Positions 7,886 through 15,699 of a stretch of 64,000 nucleotides of DNA are shown one piece after another. Position 1 is the stretch's first letter. The number at the start of each line of letters is the position of its first letter. Source of the DNA: Streptomyces sp. f51 (lineage in GTDB: Bacteria > Actinomycetota > Actinomycetes > Streptomycetales > Streptomycetaceae); NCBI RefSeq assembly GCF_037940415.1, contig NZ_CP149798.1, positions 1,302,001 to 1,366,000 on the forward strand, in the 5' to 3' direction. The notes beneath the pieces are model-generated. The model saw only the letters and a program-made list of their open reading frames with translations, ran no database searches and was not told the DNA's origin. Both the position numbers and the translations under genes were made by a program.

Positions 7886-8527
7886 ATGGCCCGACCGCGC
7901 AAGCCCCTCCTGAGCACCGACCGCATCGTCGAGACGGCACGGGCGCTGGTGGACGCCGAGGGCCTGGCGGCCGTCTCGACACGCCGGCTGGCCGCGGAAC
8001 TGGGAGTGAGCGGGCCCTCCCTGTACAACCACTTCCGCACCAAGGACCAGATCCTGGAGGCGGTCGCGGACTCGGTGAGCGCGCAGGTCGAGCTGTCGAT
8101 GTTCGAGGACGGGCGCGACTGGCGGACCGCGCTGCACGACTGGGCCGTCTCCTACCGCGCCGCCCTGCGCGACCACCCGAACATCGTCCCGGTCCTCGCG
8201 CGCGGGCCGGGCCGCAGACCGGCCGGCCTGCGGCTCGCCGACGCCGTCTTCGGCGCCATGGTCCGCGCCGGCTGGCCGCCGGCCCAGGCCACCTCGATCG
8301 GGGCGCTGATGCGGTACTTCGTCATGGGGTCCGCGCTGGGGTCCTTCGCCGGGGGCTTCGTCGACGACGAGAGCGCCTACGACCCGGCCGACTATCCCCA
8401 TCTGGGGCAGGCGCACCTCCTCGCCGACCAGCAGGAGAAGATCGACGAGCGGGCCTTCGAGACGGGCCTGCGCGCGCTGCTGGACGGTCTCGCCGTGCAG
8501 TACGCGGGGCTGGTACGGGACGCCTGA
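7886..8527 (+). CDS. TetR-family regulator with TetR C-terminal domain
   Basis: 213-residue TetR regulator. The DNA-binding domain is MARPRKPLLSTDRIVETARA, then AELGVSGPSLYNHFRTKDQIL. The C-terminal half resembles the classical Tet-repressor C-terminal family (PF02909 type). ATG 7886 is favoured over ATG 7877 because of the -10 box seven bases before it. The adjacent palindrome, and matching ones in front of the aldehyde dehydrogenase (12.4 kb) and second acyl-CoA dehydrogenase (55.2 kb), make it the best candidate regulator of all three. The inducer is likely an acyl-CoA or aldehyde-derived metabolite, by inference only. Confidence 0.85.
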   Translation: MARPRKPLLSTDRIVETARALVDAEGLAAVSTRRLAAELGVSGPSLYNHFRTKDQILEAVADSVSAQVELSMFEDGRDWRTALHDWAVSYRAALRDHPNIVPVLARGPGRRPAGLRLADAVFGAMVRAGWPPAQATSIGALMRYFVMGSALGSFAGGFVDDESAYDPADYPHLGQAHLLADQQEKIDERAFETGLRALLDGLAVQYAGLVRDA

Positions 8528-8603
8528 GCAGGGCCCTCCCCGGCGGCACCCCGCCTGCCTCCGACGCGACACCGTGCCGGCCACCGGGATCGAACCCGGG
8601 CCC

Positions 8604-8687
8604 GGGTCCGGGCTCGGCTCCGGGCTCGGGTCCGGGCTCGGGTCCGGGCTCGGGTCCGGGCTCGGGTCCGGGCTCGGCTCCGCGTTC
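8604..8687. repeat. 12-bp tandem repeat, seven units
   Basis: Unit GGGTCCGGGCTC repeated seven times without spacers (units at 8604, 8616, 8628, 8640, 8652, 8664 and 8676). The second and last units are diverged. It lies in the gap between tetR and the exporter gene. It keeps every reading frame open and encodes only Gly-Ser-Gly-Pro or Glu-Pro-Gly-Pro tracts, so it is not counted as coding. Confidence 0.85.
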
Positions 8688-8766
8688 GGACCCGCGTCGG
8701 CCTGCGTCGACGTGCGCGTCCGAAATCCGCGAGCCCGGGCGCGGTGACCCGCCTAGCCTCAGGAGC

Positions 8767-9807
8767 ATGATGAACACCTCCCCTGGAGCGCCCGCCGGGC
8801 GGCGCGCCCAGTTCCTCGCCGCCGGTGCGGCGGCCGTCACCGTCGGGCTGTGGGCCTCCGCCTTCGTCGCGATCCGCAGCGCGGGCGCCTCGTACTCACC
8901 CGGCGCGCTGGCGCTCGGACGGCTGCTGACGGGAGCCCTGGTGCTCGGTGCCGTCTGCGCCGTACGGGGTGAGGGGCTGCCGCCGCGCGGTGCCTGGCGC
9001 GGTATCGCGATATCCGGGGTGCTGTGGTTCGGCTTCTACATGATCGCCCTGAACTGGGGCGAGCAGCAGGTGGACGCCGGCACGGCGGCGCTGGTGGTGA
9101 ACATCGGCCCGATCCTGATCGCCCTGCTCGGCGCCCGGCTGCTGGGGGACGCGATGCCGCCGCGGCTGCTGGCCGGTATGGCGGTGTCGTTCGCGGGAGC
9201 GGTCGCGGTGGGGCTGTCGATGTCGGGCGGCGGGGGTTCCTCGGTCCTTGGGGTCGTGCTGTGCCTGCTCGCCGCCGTCGCGTACGCCGCCGGGGTCGTC
9301 GCGCAGAAGCCGGCGCTCGGCCGGGCGAGCTCGCTCCAGGTGACCACGTTCGGCTGTCTGATCGGGGCCGTGGTGTGCCTGCCGTTCGCGGGGCGGCTCG
9401 TCCAGGACGCGGCCGCCGCTCCCGTCGGCGCGACCCTCGACATGGTCTATCTGGGCGTCTTCCCGACCGCGCTGGCCTTCACGACCTGGGGGTACGCCCT
9501 CGCCCGGACGAGCGCGAGCCGCATGGGCGCGACGACGTACGCGGTGCCCGCCCTGGTGGTGCTGATGTCCTGGCTGTTCCTCGACGAGGTCCCGGGGCTC
9601 CTGACCCTGGCGGGCGGGATGCTGTGTCTCGCGGGCGTGGCGGTGTCGCGCTCCCGACCGCGCCGGGAAACGGCCCCGGTGGAACCGCCCGTGCCGGATA
9701 CCGCCGCGCCCGAAGTCGCGACCGCGCCGGGCCCCGCCGCCGCTCCGGCCGGTGCTCCTGGGCCGGCGACGGGCGCGGAGGCGGGAAGCCGGTCCGAACA
9801 GGGCTGA
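8767..9807 (+). CDS. EamA/DMT-family transporter
   Basis: Ten-helix drug/metabolite transporter superfamily protein (two EamA repeats), 346 residues, in the plasma membrane. The first repeat begins AVTVGLWASAFVAIRSAG and the second begins after a Gly-rich linker (SGGGGSS, about residue 158). The C-terminal 45 residues are a Pro/Ala-rich cytoplasmic tail that the family normally lacks. ATG 8767 and ATG 8770 are both possible. GGAG at 8762-8765 is better spaced for the second. Substrate unknown. The neighbouring catabolic genes are on separate transcripts, and the gene is convergent with the alcohol dehydrogenase. Confidence 0.88.
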   Translation: MMNTSPGAPAGRRAQFLAAGAAAVTVGLWASAFVAIRSAGASYSPGALALGRLLTGALVLGAVCAVRGEGLPPRGAWRGIAISGVLWFGFYMIALNWGEQQVDAGTAALVVNIGPILIALLGARLLGDAMPPRLLAGMAVSFAGAVAVGLSMSGGGGSSVLGVVLCLLAAVAYAAGVVAQKPALGRASSLQVTTFGCLIGAVVCLPFAGRLVQDAAAAPVGATLDMVYLGVFPTALAFTTWGYALARTSASRMGATTYAVPALVVLMSWLFLDEVPGLLTLAGGMLCLAGVAVSRSRPRRETAPVEPPVPDTAAPEVATAPGPAAAPAGAPGPATGAEAGSRSEQG

Positions 9808-9814
9808 CTCCGGA

Positions 9815-9848
9815 CCGCCCCGGGGACTGTCGCGTCCTTCCGGGGCGG
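9815..9848. terminator. Inverted repeat between convergent genes
   Basis: CCGCCCCGG (9815-9823) pairs with CCGGGGCGG (9840-9848) around a 16-base loop. It lies between the ends of the exporter gene and the alcohol dehydrogenase gene and would serve both strands. No U tract, as usual in streptomycetes. Confidence 0.5.
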
Positions 9849-9871
9849 CCCGCGACGGGCTGCCGGCGGGG

Positions 9872-10954
9872 CTAGAAGACCACCAGTGACCGGCCGCCCT
9901 TGCCCGCGATCATGTTGTCGAAGGCCGCCGGGATGCCGTCCAGGGCGATGCGGTCGGTGACCAGGCCGCCGAGGTCGAGGCGGCCCGCGCGGACGTGCTC
10001 CGCGAGCACCGGGAGGTCGCGCGCCGGGTCGGAGTCGCCGTACACACAGCCGGCGAGGGTCCTGCCCCAGTGGAAGATCTCCAGGGCGTTGAACGTGACC
10101 TGCTGGTCCTTGCCGCCGATGCCGACGACGGTGGTGCGGCCGCCGCGCCGGGTCGACTCCCAGGCACTGCGGATGGTGACGGCGCGGCCGACGCACTCGA
10201 CGGCGACGTCGACGCCGTGGCCGCCGGTCAGGGCGCGGATGTCGCGGGCGGTGGTGGCGGAGGCGACGACGTAGTCGGTGGCCCCGGCCTCGCGGGCGAG
10301 CGACTCCTTCTCGGACGAGACGTCGACGGCGACGATCCGCGAGGCGCCCGCGATCCGGGCGGCCTGGAGGGCGGCGAGCCCGACCCCGCCGGCCCCGAAC
10401 ACGGCGACGGTCTCGCCGGGCTGGACCCGGGCGGAGTGGTGGACGGCGCCGTAGCCGGTGAGGACGGCGCAGCCGAGCAGGGCGGCCTCGGTGAGCGGGA
10501 TGCCGTCCGGAGCGGGCAGGACGCAGGACACCGGAACCACCGTCTCCTCCGCGAACGCGGCGACGTTCAGGCCGGGGTGCAGATCGCTCCCGTCGGAGGC
10601 GCGGCGGGCGTACACGCTTCCCGACCCGGTGAGCGCGTTCGCGCACAGCCATACCTCGCCCAGCGTGCAGGCGTGACAACTCCCGCAGGAGGGAGCCCAG
10701 TTGAGGACGACACGGGAGCCGGCGGCGACCTGCGTGACCCCTTCGCCGACGGCGACGACGGTGCCGGCGCCCTCGTGGCCGAGCACGGCGGGCACCGGTA
10801 CCCGCATGGTGCCGTTGGACAGGGACAGGTCGGAGTGGCAGACCCCGGCGGCGGCGAGTCGGACCCGGACCTGGCCGGGGCCCGGATCAGGGAGTTCGAT
10901 CTCCGCGATCTCCAGCGGGGCACCCACGGCGGGAAGGACGGCGGCGCGAACCAC
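9872..10954 (-). CDS. Zinc-dependent alcohol dehydrogenase (MDR family)
   Basis: Medium-chain dehydrogenase of 360 residues converting an alcohol and NAD(P)+ to the aldehyde. Catalytic zinc ligands sit in GVCHSD and GHEGAG. The structural zinc lobe is intact (CGSCHACTLGEVWLC), and the Rossmann motif is GAGGVGLAAL. GTG 10954 is the chosen start, six bases after AGGAGC. The upstream in-frame ATG lies inside the preceding gene. It follows the aldehyde dehydrogenase by 10 bases and is surely in its operon, so the pair would take an alcohol to an acid. It ends convergent with the EamA gene. Confidence 0.92.
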   Translation of the reverse strand: MVRAAVLPAVGAPLEIAEIELPDPGPGQVRVRLAAAGVCHSDLSLSNGTMRVPVPAVLGHEGAGTVVAVGEGVTQVAAGSRVVLNWAPSCGSCHACTLGEVWLCANALTGSGSVYARRASDGSDLHPGLNVAAFAEETVVPVSCVLPAPDGIPLTEAALLGCAVLTGYGAVHHSARVQPGETVAVFGAGGVGLAALQAARIAGASRIVAVDVSSEKESLAREAGATDYVVASATTARDIRALTGGHGVDVAVECVGRAVTIRSAWESTRRGGRTTVVGIGGKDQQVTFNALEIFHWGRTLAGCVYGDSDPARDLPVLAEHVRAGRLDLGGLVTDRIALDGIPAAFDNMIAGKGGRSLVVF

Positions 10955-10964
10955 GTGAACGCTC

Positions 10965-12353
10965 CTAGAACTGGAGGGACTTGGTCTGGAGGTACTCGGA
11001 CAGTCCGTGGGAGCCGAGCTCGCGCCCCACACCGGACTGCTTGTAACCACCGAAGGGGGCACGCGGGTTGAAGCGGCCCCCGTTGATGTCGACCTGGCCG
11101 GTGTCGAGCCGCCTCGCGAAGGCGACCGCCTCGGACTCCTCGCCCGCCCAGACCGCGCCCGCCAGCCCGTACACGGTGCCGTTGGCGATCCGCAGGGCCT
11201 CCTCCTCGTCCTCGTAGCGCAGGATGGACAGGACCGGGCCGAAGATCTCCTCCTGCGCGATCGTCATGTGCTCGGTGACGTCGGCGAAGACGGTGGGAGC
11301 GACGAAGTAGCCCTGTTCGCGCGGGGATTCGGGGCCGCCCGCGACGAGCCGGGCGCCCTCGGCGACGCCCTTCTCGATGTAGCCGCGCACCCGGTCGCGC
11401 TGTCCGGCGTTCACGACCGGGCCGATGCGGTCGCCGTACTTCGCGGCGGCCGCCGCGGCGAGCTCGACCGCCTCGTCGTAGCGGTCGGCGGGGACCAGCA
11501 TCCGGGTCCAGGCACTGCACGTCTGGCCGGAGTTGGACATCACGTTGGCGACGCCGACGTTGACGGCCTTGGCGAGGTCGGCGCTCGGCAGGATGACGTT
11601 GGCGGACTTGCCGCCGAGTTCGAGCGCCACCCGCTTGACCGCGGCGCCCGCGATGGAACCGATGCGCCGGCCGACGGCCGTGGAGCCGGTGAAGGAGACC
11701 AGGTCGACGTCCGGGTGCTCGGCGAGCGCCTGGCCCGCCACCGGGCCGAGGCCGGTGACCAGGTTGAAGACACCGGCCGGGATCCCCGCCTCGGCCACGG
11801 CCTCGGCGAAGAGCTGGGCGGTCAGCGGGGTGTCCTCGGCGGGCTTGAGCACCACCGTGCAGCCGGCCGCGAGCGCGGGGGCGACCTTCGCGACGATCTG
11901 GTGCAACGGGTAGTTCCAGGGGGTGATCGCGCCGACGACGCCGACGGGCTCCTGGTAGACGGTCGAGTTGCCGACCTTCTCCTCGAAGGCGTACGTCGCC
12001 GCCAGCTCGGCGTAGGAGCCGGCGACCAGCACCGGGACGCCCGCGTGCACGGCCTGGGAGAACGCGAGCGGCGCCCCGAGCTCGGCGGTGACCGTCTCGG
12101 CGATCTCGCCCGCGCGGGCGGCCAGGACGTCCCTGAGGGCCGCCAGGCGGGCGGCCCGTTCGGCCGGCGCGGTCGCGGCCCAGGCGGGGAACGCGGCCCG
12201 GGCCGCGCGCACGGCGGTGTCGACGTCCTCGGCCGTGCCCGCGGGAACCCGCCCGATCACCTTCTCGTCGGCCGGGTTCACGACCTCGATCGTGTCCCGT
12301 CCGGCGGCGGGGCGCCAGGCCCCGTCGATGTACATGCCGTCATGTGCCTGCAT
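10965..12353 (-). CDS. Aldehyde dehydrogenase family protein
   Basis: NAD(P)+-dependent aldehyde dehydrogenase, 462 residues, slightly shorter than the usual 480-500. Motifs seen: [10 protein letters not shown] (cofactor site), [11 protein letters not shown], general base Glu in ELGGKSANV and catalytic Cys in NSGQTCSAW. The C-terminus [15 protein letters not shown] is typical. It is first gene of a two-gene operon with the alcohol dehydrogenase. The palindrome at 12392-12410 lies 39 bases upstream of ATG 12353 and matches the TetR sites at 7.8 and 55.2 kb, which suggests shared control with acyl-CoA dehydrogenation. The aldehyde oxidised is unknown. Confidence 0.92.
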   Translation of the reverse strand: MQAHDGMYIDGAWRPAAGRDTIEVVNPADEKVIGRVPAGTAEDVDTAVRAARAAFPAWAATAPAERAARLAALRDVLAARAGEIAETVTAELGAPLAFSQAVHAGVPVLVAGSYAELAATYAFEEKVGNSTVYQEPVGVVGAITPWNYPLHQIVAKVAPALAAGCTVVLKPAEDTPLTAQLFAEAVAEAGIPAGVFNLVTGLGPVAGQALAEHPDVDLVSFTGSTAVGRRIGSIAGAAVKRVALELGGKSANVILPSADLAKAVNVGVANVMSNSGQTCSAWTRMLVPADRYDEAVELAAAAAAKYGDRIGPVVNAGQRDRVRGYIEKGVAEGARLVAGGPESPREQGYFVAPTVFADVTEHMTIAQEEIFGPVLSILRYEDEEEALRIANGTVYGLAGAVWAGEESEAVAFARRLDTGQVDINGGRFNPRAPFGGYKQSGVGRELGSHGLSEYLQTKSLQF

Positions 12354-12391
12354 CGTGTTCCTCCCGGGCGGGGCAACGTCGTCCGGGACCT

Positions 12392-12410
12392 AAACTAGCG
12401 ATGATAGTTT
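12392..12410. promoter_or_regulatory. TetR operator, site 2 (aldehyde dehydrogenase promoter)
   Basis: AAACTAGCGATGATAGTTT has perfect AAACTA/TAGTTT arms and agrees with site 1 at most positions. It lies 39 bases upstream of the aldehyde dehydrogenase start, where a repressor would block the promoter. Confidence 0.7.
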
Positions 12411-12488
12411 TGCGGCGCCAGGGTGACCTGCCGCACGACGGGTCACGAACCCTGCGGACGGCCGCTCCGGGGCATGGCCCCGGGACCG

Positions 12489-13835
12489 TCACTCGTCCAG
12501 GTCGGGCAGCCGTTCCGGAGCCGGGCAGATGCGTTCGCCGGCGTGGTCGAAGACGAAGAGATGGGCGAGGTCCACCAGGAGCGGGATCTGCATGCCGTGA
12601 CGCAGTTCGATGTCGGGGGTGGTGCGCACGACGAGATCGCCGGGCAGCCGCCCCTCCGGCGGGGTGGGCCCGAGGTCGTCGGACCCGTCGTCGGAGGGAT
12701 GGTCGAGGACGACGACCGGTCCGGCCCGCAGCGCCCCGGCCCGCCCCCGCAGCCGGTCGAGGACGGTGCCGCCCTCCCGGCGCCGCCGGCGCGCGGGACG
12801 GGTGGGGCGCGGTGACTCCAGCTCGGGCACGAGGGCGGGCCGCGAACCCGTGTTGAAGTGGACGAGGACCTCGTGCCCCTGGAACTCCACGTGCTCGACC
12901 AGACCGGTGATCGCCACCTCGCCCGGGCGGGCCTCCGACGGCCTGGCGAGCCGTACGGCCTCGGAGCGCAGCCCGACGATCACCTCGCGGCCCTGCTGCA
13001 CCCGGAGCAACTGGTGGTCGAGGCAGAGGGGTTCGGGCAGCCGCAGGAACTGCTTGCCGAGACTGATGGTCATGGCGCCGTCGAGCGGGGCCCGGACGAA
13101 TCCGCGCAGCAGGTTGATCCGGGGGGTGCCGATGAAGGCCGCGACGAACACGTTCGCGGGCAGCGCGTAGACCGTTCGGGGCGTGCCCAGTTGCTGGAGG
13201 ACTCCGCCGCGCATGACGGCGACCCGGTCGCCGAGCGACATGGCCTCGGCCTGGTCGTGGGTGACGTAGACCGTGGTGGCGCCCAGGTCCCTGGTGAGCT
13301 TGGAGATCTCGGCCCGCAGATGGTTGCGGAGCTTGGCGTCGAGGTTGGACAGCGGTTCGTCCATCAGGAAGGCGGACGGGTGGCGCGCTATCGCCCGGCC
13401 CATCGCGACGCGCTGGCGCTCCCCGCCGGAGAGCTGGTTGGGGAAGCGGTCGAGGAGGTCCTGGATGCCGAGCATCCGGGCGGTGGCGTCGACCCGGGCC
13501 CGGGGGTCCTCGCCCGGCGCCTCGATGCGCAGCGGGAAGCCGATGTTGTCGCGGCTGGTCATGCTCGGATAGAGGGCGAAGTTCTGGAACACCATCGCCA
13601 TGTTCCGTTCGGAGGGCGGCAGGTCGTTGGAGTACTCCCCGTCCAGGCGCACCTCACCCTCGGAGACCTCCTCGAGTCCCGCGATCATCCGCAGCACGGT
13701 CGACTTGCCGCAGCCCGAGGGGCCGAGCAGGACCAGGAACTCGCCGGGCCGGATGTCCAGCGAGAACCGTTCCACCGCGCGGGGCCCGCGGGCGTACGAC
13801 TTGCTGACGTGGTGCAGGGAGATGGCGCGTGTCAT
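12489..13835 (-). CDS. ABC transporter ATP-binding protein, MsmK/UgpC sugar-importer type
   Basis: Cytoplasmic ATPase of carbohydrate ABC importers (CUT1 type), 448 residues. Walker A GPSGCGKST, signature LSGGERQRV, Walker B FLMDEPL, D-loop SNLDAKL and switch His in VTHDQAEAM are all intact. The C-terminal TOBE-like regulatory domain contains a basic and acidic insertion at about residues 345-405 (RPARRRRREGG, then HPSDDGSDDLG), making the protein longer than the usual 370-400. No permease or binding protein is adjacent, so it may serve several sugar importers, as MsiK does. That role is inferred. Confidence 0.88.
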   Translation of the reverse strand: MTRAISLHHVSKSYARGPRAVERFSLDIRPGEFLVLLGPSGCGKSTVLRMIAGLEEVSEGEVRLDGEYSNDLPPSERNMAMVFQNFALYPSMTSRDNIGFPLRIEAPGEDPRARVDATARMLGIQDLLDRFPNQLSGGERQRVAMGRAIARHPSAFLMDEPLSNLDAKLRNHLRAEISKLTRDLGATTVYVTHDQAEAMSLGDRVAVMRGGVLQQLGTPRTVYALPANVFVAAFIGTPRINLLRGFVRAPLDGAMTISLGKQFLRLPEPLCLDHQLLRVQQGREVIVGLRSEAVRLARPSEARPGEVAITGLVEHVEFQGHEVLVHFNTGSRPALVPELESPRPTRPARRRRREGGTVLDRLRGRAGALRAGPVVVLDHPSDDGSDDLGPTPPEGRLPGDLVVRTTPDIELRHGMQIPLLVDLAHLFVFDHAGERICPAPERLPDLDE

Positions 13836-14073
13836 GACAGGTGCCCCCGGGGGCGTGCAAGGCGCTGGTGCTCCGCGGCCGGTCGTCCCGCACGGGTCGT
13901 ACGGGACCTTGAGTCACGGAAGCTAACGGACCGCGCACGCCCGGGGGAAGACACGGGGCGGTATCGGACGGCCGGGTTCGGTACGGGCGGAAACGGATGA
14001 TCGGATACCGGTCGGGGCGGGGCCGGATGCCGCGCTTCCGGCCCGATACCCGTCCGCCGTCCCGCCGTTCGTC

Positions 14074-14838
14074 TCAGCGGCTCCCGGTCCGCCCGTGGAC
14101 CTCGGTGAGGTGGGCGAAGGCGATGACGTTCGCCGCGTAGCCGGTGCCGCGGTCGTAGGCGCCGCCGCAGGTGATCAGCCGGAGTTCGGGCCGCCCGCGG
14201 TCCCCGTACACCTCCTGGTCGGGGAAGTGGGCCTTCGCGTACGTGCGTACCGCGTAGACCGTGTAGACGGCGGTCCGTCCGTCCACGCGCCGCGCCTCGA
14301 CGCGTGCGCCGGTACGGATCCGTTCGAGCGGGGCGAAGACGGCGGGTCCCGTCCGGGTGTCGCGATGGCCGACGACGAGGGCCGTGCCGCGTTCGCCGGG
14401 CGTGGGTCCTTCGGTGTACCAGCCGACGGGTTTCGGATCGTCAACGGGCGGTGCGGTGAGCCGGTGCCCGGGGTCCAGCCGGAGACCGATGACCGGTGCG
14501 TCGACGCCCAGGGAGGGAATGCGCAGCGAGGCGGCCCGGGAGCGGGACAGCGGGGCGGGCGCGGCCGCCCGGCGGGCGGCCGGGGACGGGTCCGCCGGGC
14601 CGCGCGACGCGCCGCCGGGGCGGGTGTCCGCCGCGTGTCCGGCGCCCGCCGCCCCGGCCGGGGCACGGGAGGCGGCGCCGTCGTCGCGTACGGCGCCGGA
14701 CGCCACCGTCCCGGCGGGCTCGCCGTCCCCCGCCCACCAGACGCCGCCCACCACCAGCGCGACGGTGACCACCAGGGTCCTCGTCAGGCGGTAGGCGCGC
14801 GTCCGGTACCAGGGCCTGCGTCGTCTACGCGGCGCCAT
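14074..14838 (-). CDS. Class F sortase
   Basis: Membrane-anchored sortase of 254 residues. Basic N-terminus and one membrane helix (TLVVTVALVVGGVWWAG), an Ala/Gly/Pro-rich linker of about 60 residues, then the sortase barrel (LRIPSLGVDAPVIGL). The catalytic His is in VVGHRDT and the Cys in LITCGG. The Arg is less clear: DR six residues after the Cys is present, but the HYR further on in some class F sortases is absent here. The start overlaps the end of the upstream secreted-protein gene by 14 bases, implying translational coupling and that the upstream product is a likely partner. Confidence 0.87.
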   Translation of the reverse strand: MAPRRRRRPWYRTRAYRLTRTLVVTVALVVGGVWWAGDGEPAGTVASGAVRDDGAASRAPAGAAGAGHAADTRPGGASRGPADPSPAARRAAAPAPLSRSRAASLRIPSLGVDAPVIGLRLDPGHRLTAPPVDDPKPVGWYTEGPTPGERGTALVVGHRDTRTGPAVFAPLERIRTGARVEARRVDGRTAVYTVYAVRTYAKAHFPDQEVYGDRGRPELRLITCGGAYDRGTGYAANVIAFAHLTEVHGRTGSR

Positions 14839-15550
14839 TGCCGCGTCGGCGCAGCCGCAGGAACACGACTCCTCCGGCCACTACGAGACCCGCGGCCGCC
14901 GCACCGGCCACCGGGGAGAAGTTCTGCGCGTGGGCGAGACCGCCGCCGCCCGCGGGAGGTCCTCCGTTGGGGCCGACGGGGCCGCCCTGCTGTCCGGGGC
15001 CGCCCTGCTGTCCGCCGGGAGCGCCCGTCCGGCTCGGGCCGGTTCCGCCGCCCGGGCCGCCGGGGCCGCCCTGCTGACCGGGCGACGTGCTCGGCCCGCC
15101 GGTCGTGGACGGCGACGGGGTCGGGGCGCTGACCGGGCAGTCGACCTTGAAGACCTTCGTCTTGCCCGCGCCGTTCGCGCCCTGGAGGTTCCAGGTCACC
15201 TTGTACTGGCCGTCGGGCAGCGTCAGATCGCCGGTCCGGCCGCGTCCGGTCGCGGACGTGAACAGCGTGCCCGCGAGGGTGGCGCCGCCCGTGACCTGGG
15301 GCTGGGTCGCGATCGACCAGGTGATCCGCTGTCCGCCGTCGAATCCGAAGCCGTCGAGATAGAAGTGGCAGACCTTCGGATCGTCCCGCTGATCGTCGAA
15401 CCCGGTGTTCGCGTCGTGGACCTTGACGTCACCGTTGTCGCCGGGGGCGGCGACGGCGGCCGGGGCGCCGAGGAGGGCGGTGCCCGCGACCGCGAGGGCG
15501 GCCAGTGCGCCGGCGCCGCGACGTGGCGTGAGGTGGGACGAGGTGGACAT
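14825..15550 (-). CDS. Secreted, C-terminally membrane-anchored surface protein
   Basis: 241-residue exported protein. Signal peptide about 1-35 ending AAVAA. The globular region (about 36-135) has two Cys (KVCHFYL and FKVDCPV) that could form one disulfide. It is followed by a Gly/Pro/Gln-rich wall-spanning stretch (about 140-205), then a hydrophobic helix and RLRRRG tail. This is the layout of a sortase substrate, but no LPxTG or LAxTG precedes the helix. The nearest sequence is LAHAQ. It overlaps the class F sortase gene, so it may use a divergent signal or simply stay membrane-bound. The RBS GGAGGAG precedes ATG 15550, and a perfect 9-bp inverted repeat lies upstream. Confidence 0.78.
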   Translation of the reverse strand: MSTSSHLTPRRGAGALAALAVAGTALLGAPAAVAAPGDNGDVKVHDANTGFDDQRDDPKVCHFYLDGFGFDGGQRITWSIATQPQVTGGATLAGTLFTSATGRGRTGDLTLPDGQYKVTWNLQGANGAGKTKVFKVDCPVSAPTPSPSTTGGPSTSPGQQGGPGGPGGGTGPSRTGAPGGQQGGPGQQGGPVGPNGGPPAGGGGLAHAQNFSPVAGAAAAGLVVAGGVVFLRLRRRGNGAA

Positions 15551-15565
15551 GCGGGACTCCTCCGA

Positions 15566-15602
15566 GTCAGATGATTTTCATACAAATTTCAGGTCATCTG
15601 AC
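15566..15602. promoter_or_regulatory. Perfect 9-bp inverted repeat upstream of the surface-protein gene
   Basis: GTCAGATGA (15566-15574) and TCATCTGAC (15594-15602) flank a 19-base AT-rich core. It begins 16 bases before ATG 15550, next to the ribosome site. It is either an operator over the promoter or an mRNA hairpin controlling translation of the substrate-sortase pair. The AT-rich core stands out from the surroundings. Confidence 0.55.
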
Positions 15603-15699
15603 TAGTTCTCACAGAAGATCCACAAAGGGGCGCAACTGCGCCCGGTCCCCCCTCAGGGATCGCTCGTCCGGCGCAACGACATCCCCGGGCCGCCCCGGC

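Noticed and set aside
8572..8603. On the minus strand GGGTTCGATCCCGG followed by TGGCCGGCA looks like the T-arm and 3' end of a tRNA.
   Set aside because: With a 7-base T-loop the stem cannot pair past two bases, and the upstream sequence is only the 12-bp repeat, with no anticodon or D arm. Treated as chance or a decayed fragment at most.
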